From: Paenibacillus sp. OV219
GTDB taxonomy: Bacteria > Bacillota > Bacilli > Paenibacillales > Paenibacillaceae
Reading direction: 5' to 3'
Assembly: GCF_900110075.1 (NCBI RefSeq)
Contig: NZ_FOCJ01000008.1
Coordinates: 1-64,000, forward strand
DNA length: 64,000 nucleotides
Of the stretch, positions 1-8,631 are shown one piece after another; position 1 is the stretch's first letter, and every line of letters begins with the position of its first letter. Made by a program: the position numbers and the translations under genes. The notes under the pieces are model-generated. The model did no database searches. It was not told the origin of the DNA and saw only the letters and a list, made by a program, of their open reading frames with translations.

Positions 1-87
1 CTGAAAGACGATCAGGTTGATAGGTTCGAGGTGGAAGCGCGGCAACGTGTGCAGCTGACGAATACTAATCGGTCGAGGGCTTATCCT
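1..87 (+). rRNA. 23S ribosomal RNA, 3' end (partial)
   Basis: The first ~87 bases match the conserved 3' terminus of bacterial 23S rRNA: the GTTGATAGGTTCGAGGTGGA-type segment followed by GCTGACGAATACTAATCG and GAGGGCTTATCC. The gene enters from the left edge, so only its last bases are here. A tRNA gene follows only ~92 nt later, which leaves no room for a 5S gene in the usual place. The exact 3' end is set by analogy with Bacillus and may be off by a few bases. Confidence 0.93.
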
Positions 88-179
88 AAATAAGTTAAAA
101 CCAGCTAAAGCAAGAAACCTTCGCAAAGGTTCGTATCCAGTTTTCAGGGTGTTAAGATTTGCCCGAACATTCATGTTGT

Positions 180-255
180 TCCCTGATAGCTCAGTTGGTA
201 GAGCACTCGACTGTTAATCGAGTTGTCACAGGTTCGAGTCCTGTTCGGGGAGCCA
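180..255 (+). tRNA. tRNA-Asn (GTT)
   Basis: A complete cloverleaf of 76 nt: acceptor TCCCTGA pairs with TCGGGGA, anticodon loop CTGTTAA gives GTT at 213-215, the T-loop is GGTTCGAGTCC, and CCA is encoded. It is the first gene after 23S, where 5S would be expected. Confidence 0.97.
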
Positions 256-260
256 TTCAT

Positions 261-348
261 GGGGAAGTACCCAAGTGGCTCAAGGGGACCCTCTGCTAAG
301 GGGTTAGACCGCGTTAGTGGTGCGAGGGTTCGAATCCCTCCTTCTCCG
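261..348 (+). tRNA. tRNA-Ser (GCT)
   Basis: A class II tRNA with a long variable arm. Acceptor GGGGAAG pairs with CTTCTCC and the anticodon GCT is at 295-297. It lacks an encoded CCA: the discriminator G at 348 is followed by TTG. All eleven other tRNAs in the block encode CCA, so this one needs the CCA-adding enzyme. Confidence 0.96.
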
Positions 349-367
349 TTGCATAATCTTTAAGTAA

Positions 368-442
368 GGCCCGTTGGTCAAGTGGTTAAGACACCTCCCT
401 TTCACGGAGGTAACAGGGGTTCGAGTCCCCTACGGGTCACCA
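368..442 (+). tRNA. tRNA-Glu (TTC)
   Basis: Cloverleaf of 75 nt with acceptor GGCCCGT/ACGGGTC, anticodon TTC at 401-403 in loop CTTTCAC, and encoded CCA. Nearly identical to Bacillus tRNA-Glu. Confidence 0.97.
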
Positions 443-456
443 TATATTATTCCCAT

Positions 457-532
457 GGAGGCTTAGCTCAGCTGGGAGAGCATCTGCCTTACAAGCAGAG
501 GGTCGGCGGTTCGATCCCGTCAGCCTCCACCA
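457..532 (+). tRNA. tRNA-Val (TAC)
   Basis: Cloverleaf of 76 nt with acceptor GGAGGCT/AGCCTCC, anticodon TAC at 490-492, and encoded CCA. Confidence 0.97.
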
Positions 533-547
533 TATAAGTTTTACTGA

Positions 548-629
<82 letters not shown>

Positions 630-663
630 TTATTTCGGACAAGTATTCGGAATAGGTCAACGC

Positions 664-740
664 GGAGCCGTGGTGTAGTGGCCCAACATGCCTGCCTGTC
701 ACGCAGGAGATCGCGGGTTCGAATCCCGTCGGCTCCGCCA
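664..740 (+). tRNA. tRNA-Asp (GTC)
   Basis: Cloverleaf of 77 nt with acceptor GGAGCCG/CGGCTCC, anticodon GTC at 698-700 in loop CTGTCAC, and encoded CCA. Confidence 0.97.
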
Positions 741-766
741 TTCTTTAAAATCATGTAATACACCAT

Positions 767-842
<76 letters not shown>

Positions 843-851
843 TTTTTACAT

Positions 852-927
852 GAGCCATTAGCTCAGTTGGTAGAGCACCTGACTTTTAATCAGGGTGTCG
901 TAGGTTCGAGTCCTACATGGCTCACCA
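852..927 (+). tRNA. tRNA-Lys (TTT)
   Basis: Cloverleaf of 76 nt with acceptor GAGCCAT/ATGGCTC, anticodon TTT at 885-887, and encoded CCA. Confidence 0.97.
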
Positions 928-962
928 TTTTCTAGCCAAAGAAAATGGATGCAACATAACGT

Positions 963-1045
963 GCGCGTATGGCGGAATTGGCAGACGCACCAGACTTAGG
1001 ATCTGGCGGGCGACCGTGGGGGTTCAAGTCCCTCTACGCGCACCA
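963..1045 (+). tRNA. tRNA-Leu (TAG)
   Basis: Class II tRNA of 83 nt with acceptor GCGCGTA/TACGCGC, anticodon TAG at 997-999 in loop CTTAGGA, a short variable arm, and encoded CCA. Confidence 0.96.
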
Positions 1046-1054
1046 TATTTTTTT

Positions 1055-1129
1055 GCGGAAGTGGCTCAGCGGTAGAGCATCGCCTTGCCAAGGCGAGGGT
1101 CGCGGGTTCGATTCCCGTCTTCCGCTCCA
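1055..1129 (+). tRNA. tRNA-Gly (GCC)
   Basis: Cloverleaf of 75 nt with acceptor GCGGAAG/CTTCCGC, anticodon GCC at 1087-1089 in loop TTGCCAA, and encoded CCA. Confidence 0.97.
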
Positions 1130-1134
1130 TATTT

Positions 1135-1211
1135 GCGCCCTTAGCTCAGCTGGATAGAGCGTTTGACTACGAATCAAAAGGCCGGGAGTTCGAATCTCTC
1201 AGGGCGCGCCA
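1135..1211 (+). tRNA. tRNA-Arg (ACG)
   Basis: Cloverleaf of 77 nt with acceptor GCGCCCT/AGGGCGC, anticodon ACG at 1169-1171 in loop CTACGAA (the A is expected to be read as inosine), and encoded CCA. Confidence 0.97.
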
Positions 1212-1220
1212 TTTTCATAA

Positions 1221-1297
1221 CGGGATGTAGCTCAGCTTGGTAGAGCACCTGGTTTGGGACCAGGGGGTCGCATGTTCAAATCGTGTCATCCCGACCA
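1221..1297 (+). tRNA. tRNA-Pro (TGG)
   Basis: Cloverleaf of 77 nt with acceptor CGGGATG/CATCCCG, anticodon TGG at 1255-1257 in loop TTTGGGA, and encoded CCA. It is the last gene of the rrn-linked tRNA block, 14 nt before the terminator. Confidence 0.97.
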
Positions 1298-1310
1298 TAA
1301 TAAACAGACA

Positions 1311-1341
1311 AGCTTCTTGCCTAGCGCAAGGAGCTTTTTTT
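1311..1341 (+). terminator. Terminator of the rrn-tRNA operon
   Basis: A stem of AGCTTCTTGC with GCAAGGAGCT (one G-U pair) around a 5-nt loop, followed by a run of T. It closes the 23S-tRNA transcript. Confidence 0.9.
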
Positions 1342-1363
1342 GTGCTTGTCCAAACAAATTAAC

Positions 1364-1375
1364 TAAAACGTTTTA
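1364..1375. promoter_or_regulatory. LacI-family-like operator (upstream copy)
   Basis: The perfect palindrome TAAAACGTTTTA has the central CG typical of LacI/GalR-family operators. A second AAAACGTTTT lies at 1603-1612, 238 bp downstream and just before the sugar-binding protein gene. The pair could support looping. No LacI-type gene lies in the window, so the regulator is unknown. Confidence 0.5.
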
Positions 1376-1534
1376 CACGAATTTAGCTAATAGTTAGAGT
1401 GTTTTTTCGCTGTTTTTATAAGCCTTTTCATCACGAATCCAGTAGTATCAAGGGTTTGGCTTCAGAAAAACGATGCTTTGTTTTAATGTTGTTGGAATTG
1501 CCTATTCGATGGTAAGATGGCACTACAAGCTCGT

Positions 1535-1548
1535 TGTAAGCACTTACA
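1535..1548. promoter_or_regulatory. cre-like palindrome upstream of sugar importer
   Basis: TGTAAGCACTTACA is an inverted repeat of TGTAAG/CTTACA, close to the catabolite-responsive element pattern TGNAARCGNTTNCA. It fits CcpA control of the sugar operon that begins at 1670. The gene-free stretch 1342-1669 otherwise holds the two AAAACGTTTT palindromes and no clear promoter hexamer pair that I can defend. Confidence 0.5.
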
Positions 1549-1602
1549 TTACTGTGATGACCTTTCAGGAGGCGGTGATTGCCGGCTTCGCTGTCGAGAG
1601 TA

Positions 1603-1612
1603 AAAACGTTTT
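1603..1612. promoter_or_regulatory. LacI-family-like operator (downstream copy)
   Basis: AAAACGTTTT repeats the core of the palindrome at 1364-1375. It lies 57 nt before the chosen ATG of the binding-protein gene, a position where a repressor could block transcription. Confidence 0.5.
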
Positions 1613-1669
1613 ATGTGTTTAAAAGCTTATCTTGTCCATGTCTATTCATATTTGAGGGGGACTCGTCTT

Positions 1670-3352
1670 ATGAAAAGCAGGAAAGCTATTGCATTACTCA
1701 CCTCGGTCATACTCGTTCTTACGCTTCTGGCAGCATGTTCTAACTCAGACAATAATAACAGCTCAAATTCAAAGAATGATTCTACCGAAACATCCAATGA
1801 CTCCACGAAGACCAACAACTCAAATTCCTCAAACACAACTACGAATAACACGAAGTCCGATGACAACTCCTCGACTACAACAAATGCCACCGTGAAGAAA
1901 GAAGATAAGACAATCGTATTCTCCACCATTACGAATTACTACACGGCCGGCTTGCAAGTTGCTGCTGATGATTATCACAAGCTACATCCGGAAACGACGG
2001 TTAAGATTGATATCGTGACGGATAACACAACTTATCAAACTTCCTTCCAGGCGAAGATGGCTGCCGGCGGCGATGATGCACCGGATATCGTGCATGCCAA
2101 CTTGCTCGGTGACAGTCCGGCGAACAACATCCAGAAGGGCTTCCTCATGAAGCTGGATGACTTCGTGAAAGAGCCGAACCCTTATAATAACGGTACATCG
2201 CTGTGGGACGGTATTAACGCAGACTACTGGCCGTACGCTTACACGGCTGACGGGAATATTTTCATGGTACCGTTCGATATCGTGGGCACAGGCTTCTTCT
2301 ACAATAAAGATATTTTTGCAAAAGCAGGTATTACAGATCCACCTCTTACTTGGGAAGATCTGTTCGCTGATCTTCAGAAGCTGAAGGACGGCGGGTATAT
2401 TCCAGTCTCGATGTCGCAAGCGACTGGCAGCGACTATGAGGGCTGGATGGTTGCAGCGTTCGCTGACTGGTCGGCGCGCCAATATATCCCTGATATCGTC
2501 GTTCAAACCGGTGATGCACGCAACACGCCTCAGGTTGAAGCGATTAACTCGAAAGTGAAATACGATGTGAACAATCCATTCTTCGATGTTGGTGCAATTA
2601 CAGATAATGAGCGTCTGATGGCACTGTGGAAGAGCAGCAAATACGATGCACAAGGTCCAGCTGAGCAGAAGACATGGTCAACATTGAAGGAATTGTCTAA
2701 GTTCCTGCAACCAGGCTATGCAACGATGAAGGATGCTGATGCGTATCAATTGTTCATTGCCGGTAAAGCAGCAACGTACTGGAATGGAAGCTGGCAGGTC
2801 GGTCAAATTCTGAAGGATCAACAATCGCTTGGCGATAAGAAGTTCCAGTGGGGTACTTTCAAATTCCCTGACTTCAAGGACACTGATCCGAACTTCTCTG
2901 GTCATCCGCGCGGTATTCTTGTTCCAGGTCACCAAATAGCGATTACGAACAAAAAGGATGCGGAAGCTGTCGCCCGCTCGAAGGACTTCCTCCAATTCCT
3001 GTATTCGCCAGAAGAAGCACAGAAAGTATTCTCAGCTACTATCGACGCAGGGCAATTCGTGCAAGGCCCAAGCCTTGTTAAAGGGGTAACGCTCTCCGAT
3101 GAAGTGAATTCGTATCTCGACGGCTTCAAGGTAGCGGGTAACATGAGCTTCGCAATCGGAACTATTACAGGAGGTAACCCAGCTGCTGAACCGAATGCAA
3201 CTGCAGAGATGAAGAATCTCGAGTTGTCCTTCTACAACGATAAGATATCGCTGCAAGACTATCTGAAGAAGAGAGCGGCACTGACGAAGAAAACGAACGA
3301 GAAGTATATTAAAGACAATAAGCTTGATCTTGATCCAACAACAAATCCTTAA
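1670..3352 (+). CDS. Sugar ABC transporter substrate-binding lipoprotein
   Basis: Extracellular solute-binding protein of the CUT1 carbohydrate importer type, 560 residues. The ATG at 1670 is chosen because TTGAGGGGG lies 9 nt upstream and the protein then begins with a classic lipoprotein signal (basic start, hydrophobic core, LAAC lipobox). A longer frame from 1613 has neither feature. A Ser/Asn/Thr-rich linker of about 50 residues follows the lipid-anchored Cys, as is common in Paenibacillus lipoproteins. The body shows the family-1 binding-protein pattern, including a GFFYNKDIFAKAGI-type segment and a later WNGSWQ segment. It should deliver an oligosaccharide to the permeases at 3443 and 4337; the neighbouring GH78-like enzyme suggests rhamnose-containing glycans. 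LacI/cre-like palindromes upstream suggest carbon-source control. Confidence 0.92.
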   Translation: MKSRKAIALLTSVILVLTLLAACSNSDNNNSSNSKNDSTETSNDSTKTNNSNSSNTTTNNTKSDDNSSTTTNATVKKEDKTIVFSTITNYYTAGLQVAADDYHKLHPETTVKIDIVTDNTTYQTSFQAKMAAGGDDAPDIVHANLLGDSPANNIQKGFLMKLDDFVKEPNPYNNGTSLWDGINADYWPYAYTADGNIFMVPFDIVGTGFFYNKDIFAKAGITDPPLTWEDLFADLQKLKDGGYIPVSMSQATGSDYEGWMVAAFADWSARQYIPDIVVQTGDARNTPQVEAINSKVKYDVNNPFFDVGAITDNERLMALWKSSKYDAQGPAEQKTWSTLKELSKFLQPGYATMKDADAYQLFIAGKAATYWNGSWQVGQILKDQQSLGDKKFQWGTFKFPDFKDTDPNFSGHPRGILVPGHQIAITNKKDAEAVARSKDFLQFLYSPEEAQKVFSATIDAGQFVQGPSLVKGVTLSDEVNSYLDGFKVAGNMSFAIGTITGGNPAAEPNATAEMKNLELSFYNDKISLQDYLKKRAALTKKTNEKYIKDNKLDLDPTTNP

Positions 3353-3376
3353 ACGTTCAGTGCAGTGTCTTGGCGG

Positions 3377-3399
3377 GGTGGTGGCGCTCAGCCACCACC
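3377..3399 (+). other. Stem-loop between binding protein and permease genes
   Basis: GGTGGTGGC pairs perfectly with GCCACCACC around a 5-nt loop but has no T-run after it. Such hairpins in ABC operons often protect the binding-protein message or reduce expression of downstream genes. That role is inferred. Confidence 0.55.
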
Positions 3400-3442
3400 G
3401 TCTTGTTGATTATGGCAACTGGCCGTGGAGAGGAGAATTTAG

Positions 3443-4324
3443 GTGAAGAGCGCGGCGAGGTGGAAGAGATATGGCATCTCCTATTTGTTTCTTGTTCCCT
3501 CATTTGTATTTATCGCGACTTTCCTGTACTACCCGATTATACTGGCGTTCTTTCATTCCTTTACGGAGTGGAATCTTGTAAAATCAACGTGGATCGGTGT
3601 TGCCAACTTCAAGCAAATGTGGAGCGAGCCAACGTTCACCAAAGGTGTGACTAATCAGCTGATTTATACGCTGAGTGATGTCGTGAAGGCAGTCGTGTTC
3701 CCTCTGCTTGGCGCGGAGCTTATCTATTTAATCGGCGGAGCCAGGATTAAGTATTTGTTCAGGACCGGTTTTATTCTGCCCATGCTGCTGCCGGGGATTG
3801 TTACGATCCTGCTCTGGCAGAACATTTATGATCCGACCAACGGGTTGTTGAACAAGGTGCTCTCGATTGTCGGCTTCGATGCGTGGGTGAAACCGTGGCT
3901 AGGGGATGAGCATACTGCAATCTGGGCGATTGTGCTGTTCGGCCTGCCCTTCATCTCCGGTTTGCCGTTTCTGATCTTCTACGCGGCGATCGGCAATATG
4001 AACCAAGAGCAGCTGGAAGCGGCACGGATTGACGGGGCAAACCGCTGGAATGTGTTCACGCGGATGCATCTTCCTTTTCTCATACCGCAATTCAAAGTTG
4101 TCATTATCCTTACGATTATTACCAGCTTGCAGGATTTCGTGAAGATCTTAGTAATGACGGCCGGAGGTCCGGGTGTGGCGACGACCAACCCAGCGATGGT
4201 TATGTATAATGCGGCATTCGGCAGCTCGCAATATGGCTATGGCTCTGCCATTGGCGTCACGTTGTTCCTCGTTATTCTTGCACTTACGCTGTTTAATATG
4301 AAATTTCTGAAGACGGATTACTAA
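3443..4324 (+). CDS. Sugar ABC transporter permease (MalF-like)
   Basis: Inner-membrane permease of a CUT1 importer, 293 residues with about six hydrophobic helices. The conserved EAA loop that docks the ATPase is visible as EQLEAARIDGANRW near residue 191. The start is GTG at 3443, preceded by GGAGAGGAG. It lies 90 bp after the binding protein and 12 bp before the second permease, so the genes form an operon. No ATPase gene is nearby. That is usual for these systems in Bacillales, where a shared MsmX-type ATPase encoded elsewhere energises several importers. Confidence 0.92.
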   Translation: MKSAARWKRYGISYLFLVPSFVFIATFLYYPIILAFFHSFTEWNLVKSTWIGVANFKQMWSEPTFTKGVTNQLIYTLSDVVKAVVFPLLGAELIYLIGGARIKYLFRTGFILPMLLPGIVTILLWQNIYDPTNGLLNKVLSIVGFDAWVKPWLGDEHTAIWAIVLFGLPFISGLPFLIFYAAIGNMNQEQLEAARIDGANRWNVFTRMHLPFLIPQFKVVIILTIITSLQDFVKILVMTAGGPGVATTNPAMVMYNAAFGSSQYGYGSAIGVTLFLVILALTLFNMKFLKTDY

Positions 4325-4336
4325 GGGGGCGTGCGT

Positions 4337-5155
4337 ATGACGACGGCCACATGGCTAAAATGGACTGGCGGGACGCTGCTCACCATATTGCTCATTCTTA
4401 CTTTAGTCCCGTTCATACTGTTAGTATTCTTCTCATTCAAAACCCAAATCGAGGTGCTCATCGATTTCTGGGGCATGCCGGAAAAGCTGCATTTTGAGAA
4501 TTATTCTGCGGCATGGGATGTCGTTCGAAACAGCATCAGTCATTCGCTCCTCGTCTGCTTTGCAACGGTGCTTGGCGCGGGGCTACTCGGCTCATTATCC
4601 GGGTATGTGTTTGCAAGACATCAATTTCCGTTAAAAAACTTGCTCTACCTCCTGCTCATCGGTGTTATGATGATCCCGTCACTACTAACTATCGTGCCGC
4701 TCTACGCGATTATTTCCAAGATCGGCATAACAGGCTCGTATTGGGGACTTATCCTTCCATACATTTCAGGTACACAACTGCTTGGCATTCTGCTCTGTCG
4801 AACACTGTTCGAGTCGCTCCCAGAGGAGCTGTTCGAGGCGGCGCGTATGGATGGAGGAAGCGAGTTCTATCTCTATTCACGGATAGCGCTGCCGCTCTGC
4901 ATTCCGATTCTTGTTACGATCGGAATCGTTACATTCCTGGCGGTATACAGTGACTATCTATGGCCGTTTATCGTCCTTGATCAAGATCATCAAACCTTCA
5001 CCATGGCGGCGGTTAGCTTGAACCGTTCCGGACGGTCTGATGTTGGCTTATCCTTCGCAGGTTATATTATCGGCAGCGTACCGACGATTCTCGTCATCGT
5101 CTTCGGCATGAAGTACTATATCGAGGGCATGGTGTCCGGGGCTGTTAAATCGTAG
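4337..5155 (+). CDS. Sugar ABC transporter permease (MalG-like)
   Basis: Second permease of the importer, 272 residues, with the EAA-loop motif EELFEAARMDGGSEF and six predicted helices. ATG 4337 is preferred over the in-frame GTG at 4331, because the GGGGG ribosome binding site at 4325-4329 is only 1 nt from the GTG but 7 nt from the ATG. It pairs with the MalF-like subunit at 3443. The GH78-like hydrolase begins 17 bp after its stop, so the transporter and enzyme are probably co-transcribed. Confidence 0.92.
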   Translation: MTTATWLKWTGGTLLTILLILTLVPFILLVFFSFKTQIEVLIDFWGMPEKLHFENYSAAWDVVRNSISHSLLVCFATVLGAGLLGSLSGYVFARHQFPLKNLLYLLLIGVMMIPSLLTIVPLYAIISKIGITGSYWGLILPYISGTQLLGILLCRTLFESLPEELFEAARMDGGSEFYLYSRIALPLCIPILVTIGIVTFLAVYSDYLWPFIVLDQDHQTFTMAAVSLNRSGRSDVGLSFAGYIIGSVPTILVIVFGMKYYIEGMVSGAVKS

Positions 5156-5172
5156 ATGAAAAGAGGAACCAT

Positions 5173-7338
5173 ATGGACACTCAGCTAGTAAAATCGGAGC
5201 TGCCGCTTTGGCTGTGGCATGAGGAGAGAGAGCATCGTCCAAGCTGCGTGCTATCCCGTAAATTTACACTTGAGCAGGATGTGAGCGGCGTATCCTTTCA
5301 CGCTTCGTTCACGGGTGCGGCTCGCGTCGTACTAGATGGCGTGCTCGTTGCAGCCCTTACGGAACGGGCGGGAAATGCGGGTGAATGGCTGACGGTTTCG
5401 GCTTTTCCCGAGATGCTGCGGGCAGGCGAGCATGAGCTGATGCTTGAGATGAACTGTAGTAGCTTCATTCCACTCGCGGAAGTGAACTATTATCTATGGA
5501 ACCGCCGTGTTGGGGCGATTGGTTATTTGCAGGGGGATGGCTTATGGCTGGTGACAGACGAGTCATGGCAAGCCGATGATGAGCAGGCGACGATTATTTG
5601 CAAGCTCGGCGAGGAGCCGTTCGGAGATTTGGAAAATAGTCCGGCTGCGTTCGTAGCAGGCGGTTATGGCGATATTGAAGCATACGATTTGAACAGTACG
5701 GTTGTTATAGGGGAGGAAGCTCTTCGAGCGGCCGTCGCAAGCGGCGTCGTGAGCGTAACTGGCAAGCACGGGCAAGATGGAACGCTTGTGAAGCCAGAGC
5801 AGCAGCAGCTCGAGCTGTTCTATCATCTGCGCAAGCAGAATGAATGGAAAGCGATGCGGGAGCTGCAGAGCAAGATGAATCTCAGCGGCGCCTCGTCGGT
5901 GACGATTGATCTGCAAGCGGAGCATAATTGCCGGTTCGCGGTTGTTAATAACGGAGCTGAGCGAGTGAAGCTGCTCTGGAACAGCGCGGAGTCACTGCAT
6001 GAGCTCGCGCATTACGAAGGGTGTATTACAGAGTGGCTTGAGATAGAGCCGGGGCAAACGCAATATACGCTGCCGCAAGGCTGCCGATATATTCAGCTGT
6101 TCGTGCTGGGCGAGATCGGACAGCCCTTTGCACTGGAGCTGAAATTCCAATCTGTCCACGTCGCACTTCGCCAAGCGGGCACATTGACGAGCGATTCCGA
6201 GCAGCTGAATGAGATATTTGGGGTGTCTGCGCATACGAGCCGGATTTGCCATCAGATCGGGCTATGGGACGGCATTAAACGGGATCGGCTCAATTGGACG
6301 TTCGACTTCTATCTCGCGGCAAAATCATGCTATTTCCTATGGGATGATACGAAGGTCATTCAGAGAGCCGTTCGGGAGCTTGGCGTCGATACGCCGAGCG
6401 GACACTGGATGAACAGCATTTGCGAGTATACGCTCTGGTGGCTGAAGACGGTGTGTGAATATTATGTGCAGACTGGAGACAAGTCCTTCGTGCTGGAGAT
6501 GAAAGAGCCGCTGCAGCGCCATATCGCATGGGTCGGTCAAAATACACAGCCCGGTGTCGGGATTCTGCCGCAGGATGGCGTCCTCGTGGAATGGGTGCCG
6601 CTTACGGATGAGGAGCGCGCGGTTGCCTTGCAGGCGATTTATGCTCTGACGCGGACGGATCTGCTGAAGCTGGCCGCTGCTCTGCCGGAACTGGAGCTTA
6701 CGATCGACTGGCCGCTTCAGGCGCTTACCTCGGCGCATTACATGAAGCAGCCGTACGCACTTGCGGTCAAGGTGCTCGGTATCGCGAGCGGCTATGTTTC
6801 GGATGATGCGGCAGTGGCTTTTCTAGATAGCTATCAATTGGCTGATCCGCTCACGCCTCTATCGGCTTTCCAACTGGCGGAATGTTATTCCCGTTATGGT
6901 AGGCATGAACGTGCGTATGAGATCATTACAGCGGTATGGGGCGGTATGCTGGACAATGGCGCGACAACGTTCTGGGAATCGTACACTGTTCGCTCGGACG
7001 ACAGCTCCAAGCGGGATTTTCATGATGCGCTCACGACGTATACCGCTTATGGCTCCTATCGGATGAGCTTATGCCACGCTTGGTCGAGCACGCCGGTGAA
7101 GTGGATTGGCGAGGTCGTGCTTGGCATTCAGCCGCTGTCGCCAGGCTACAGCACGGTAAGAATTGCGCCGACGCCTGTTGGTGGCATCCGTTCTTGCAGC
7201 GGTACGGTCAACACGCCACATGGCGATCTGAGTGTGAAGTGGTATTATGACGCAGATGGGGAGTTCCGTTGTGAGGTGACTGCGCCTCCGGGTATAACAG
7301 TCGAAGAGATGGCTGGAAGTGAGCAGCCTTCGGTATAA
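5173..7338 (+). CDS. GH78-like alpha-L-rhamnosidase, intracellular
   Basis: A 721-residue protein with no signal peptide. The first ~330 residues are beta-rich accessory domains. From about residue 345 there is an (alpha/alpha)6-barrel with a block LWDGIKRDRLNW (D366, KRDR 369-372) that corresponds to the acidic catalytic block of GH78. FWESY follows around E602 and SLCHAWSSTP leads into a C-terminal beta domain with the LGIQPLSPGYSTVRIAP pattern of alpha-L-rhamnosidases. The length is normal to slightly short for the family. I cannot assign every catalytic carboxylate with certainty. It would cleave rhamnose or a related sugar from oligosaccharides brought in by the importer just upstream. 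A terminator follows at 7353-7391. Confidence 0.8.
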   Translation: MDTQLVKSELPLWLWHEEREHRPSCVLSRKFTLEQDVSGVSFHASFTGAARVVLDGVLVAALTERAGNAGEWLTVSAFPEMLRAGEHELMLEMNCSSFIPLAEVNYYLWNRRVGAIGYLQGDGLWLVTDESWQADDEQATIICKLGEEPFGDLENSPAAFVAGGYGDIEAYDLNSTVVIGEEALRAAVASGVVSVTGKHGQDGTLVKPEQQQLELFYHLRKQNEWKAMRELQSKMNLSGASSVTIDLQAEHNCRFAVVNNGAERVKLLWNSAESLHELAHYEGCITEWLEIEPGQTQYTLPQGCRYIQLFVLGEIGQPFALELKFQSVHVALRQAGTLTSDSEQLNEIFGVSAHTSRICHQIGLWDGIKRDRLNWTFDFYLAAKSCYFLWDDTKVIQRAVRELGVDTPSGHWMNSICEYTLWWLKTVCEYYVQTGDKSFVLEMKEPLQRHIAWVGQNTQPGVGILPQDGVLVEWVPLTDEERAVALQAIYALTRTDLLKLAAALPELELTIDWPLQALTSAHYMKQPYALAVKVLGIASGYVSDDAAVAFLDSYQLADPLTPLSAFQLAECYSRYGRHERAYEIITAVWGGMLDNGATTFWESYTVRSDDSSKRDFHDALTTYTAYGSYRMSLCHAWSSTPVKWIGEVVLGIQPLSPGYSTVRIAPTPVGGIRSCSGTVNTPHGDLSVKWYYDADGEFRCEVTAPPGITVEEMAGSEQPSV

Positions 7339-7350
7339 CTTATTTGATGA

Positions 7351-8022
<672 letters not shown>

Positions 8023-8122
8023 CGGTGGGAGATAGATTTTACTGGCGTGTGATAGATAACTTCAAGCTGCTGTGTCTATAGGGTGAAGTGTTATATAGAG
8101 CCGATATGGAGGAATGATGACG

Positions 8123-8593
8123 ATGACAAATGAACTCGTTCGAAATGCAGTAACGGAGAGCGATAGGGAGCTTATTAACTGGCGAATCATGGACGCGCCG
8201 CGCGAAGTGGTGTTCGAGGCTTGGCGGGATCCGGAGCAGCTTGCGAGCTGGTGGGGACCAAATGGGTTCACGAATACGTTCCATACGTTTGAGTTCGAGC
8301 CAGGCGGCCAATGGGAGTTTGTCATGCACGGACCAGATGGTACGGATTACAAGAACAAGAGTGAGTTTACCTTGATTGAAGCGCCGGAGCGGGTCGTGTT
8401 TAAGCATCTGAATGGGCCGCATTTTCAAATGACGGCGATCTTCGAGGAAGTGGACGCGAACCATACGAAGCTTACGTGGCGGATGCTGTTTGATACGGCA
8501 AAAGAATTCGAGATGGTGAAGCCCTACGCAGTGGAAGGCAATGAGCAAAATTTTGACCGACTGCAGGCGCTACTGCTGAAACAGCGCGGTTAA
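8123..8593 (+). CDS. SRPBCC/AHSA1-family protein
   Basis: A 156-residue START-like (Aha1 C-terminal type) protein. It shows the family pattern: DAPREVVFEAWRDPEQLASWWGP near residue 21, then FEFEPGGQWEFVMHGPDGTDY and a C-terminal helix with the NFDRLQALL segment. These proteins have a deep hydrophobic pocket; the ligand here cannot be told. Three ATG codons occur at 8114, 8117 and 8123. The last is preferred because GGAGGA at 8108-8113 is then 9 nt away, though 8117 is possible. A long hairpin just after the stop separates it from the convergent gene. Confidence 0.85.
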   Translation: MTNELVRNAVTESDRELINWRIMDAPREVVFEAWRDPEQLASWWGPNGFTNTFHTFEFEPGGQWEFVMHGPDGTDYKNKSEFTLIEAPERVVFKHLNGPHFQMTAIFEEVDANHTKLTWRMLFDTAKEFEMVKPYAVEGNEQNFDRLQALLLKQRG

Positions 8594-8595
8594 TA

Positions 8596-8631
8596 ACAAA
8601 CGTCCTCGCCTTAGTGGCTGAGGACGTTTGT
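8596..8631. terminator. Bidirectional terminator
   Basis: ACAAACGTCCTC pairs perfectly with GAGGACGTTTGT around a 12-nt loop. It serves the SRPBCC gene on the plus strand. It overlaps the last codons of the convergent DUF4328-like gene, which stops at 8611. Confidence 0.85.

Noticed and set aside
1535..1560. Promoter for the sugar importer using TTGTAA as -35
   Set aside because: The hexamer at the correct distance is not -10-like, so I list the palindrome only.
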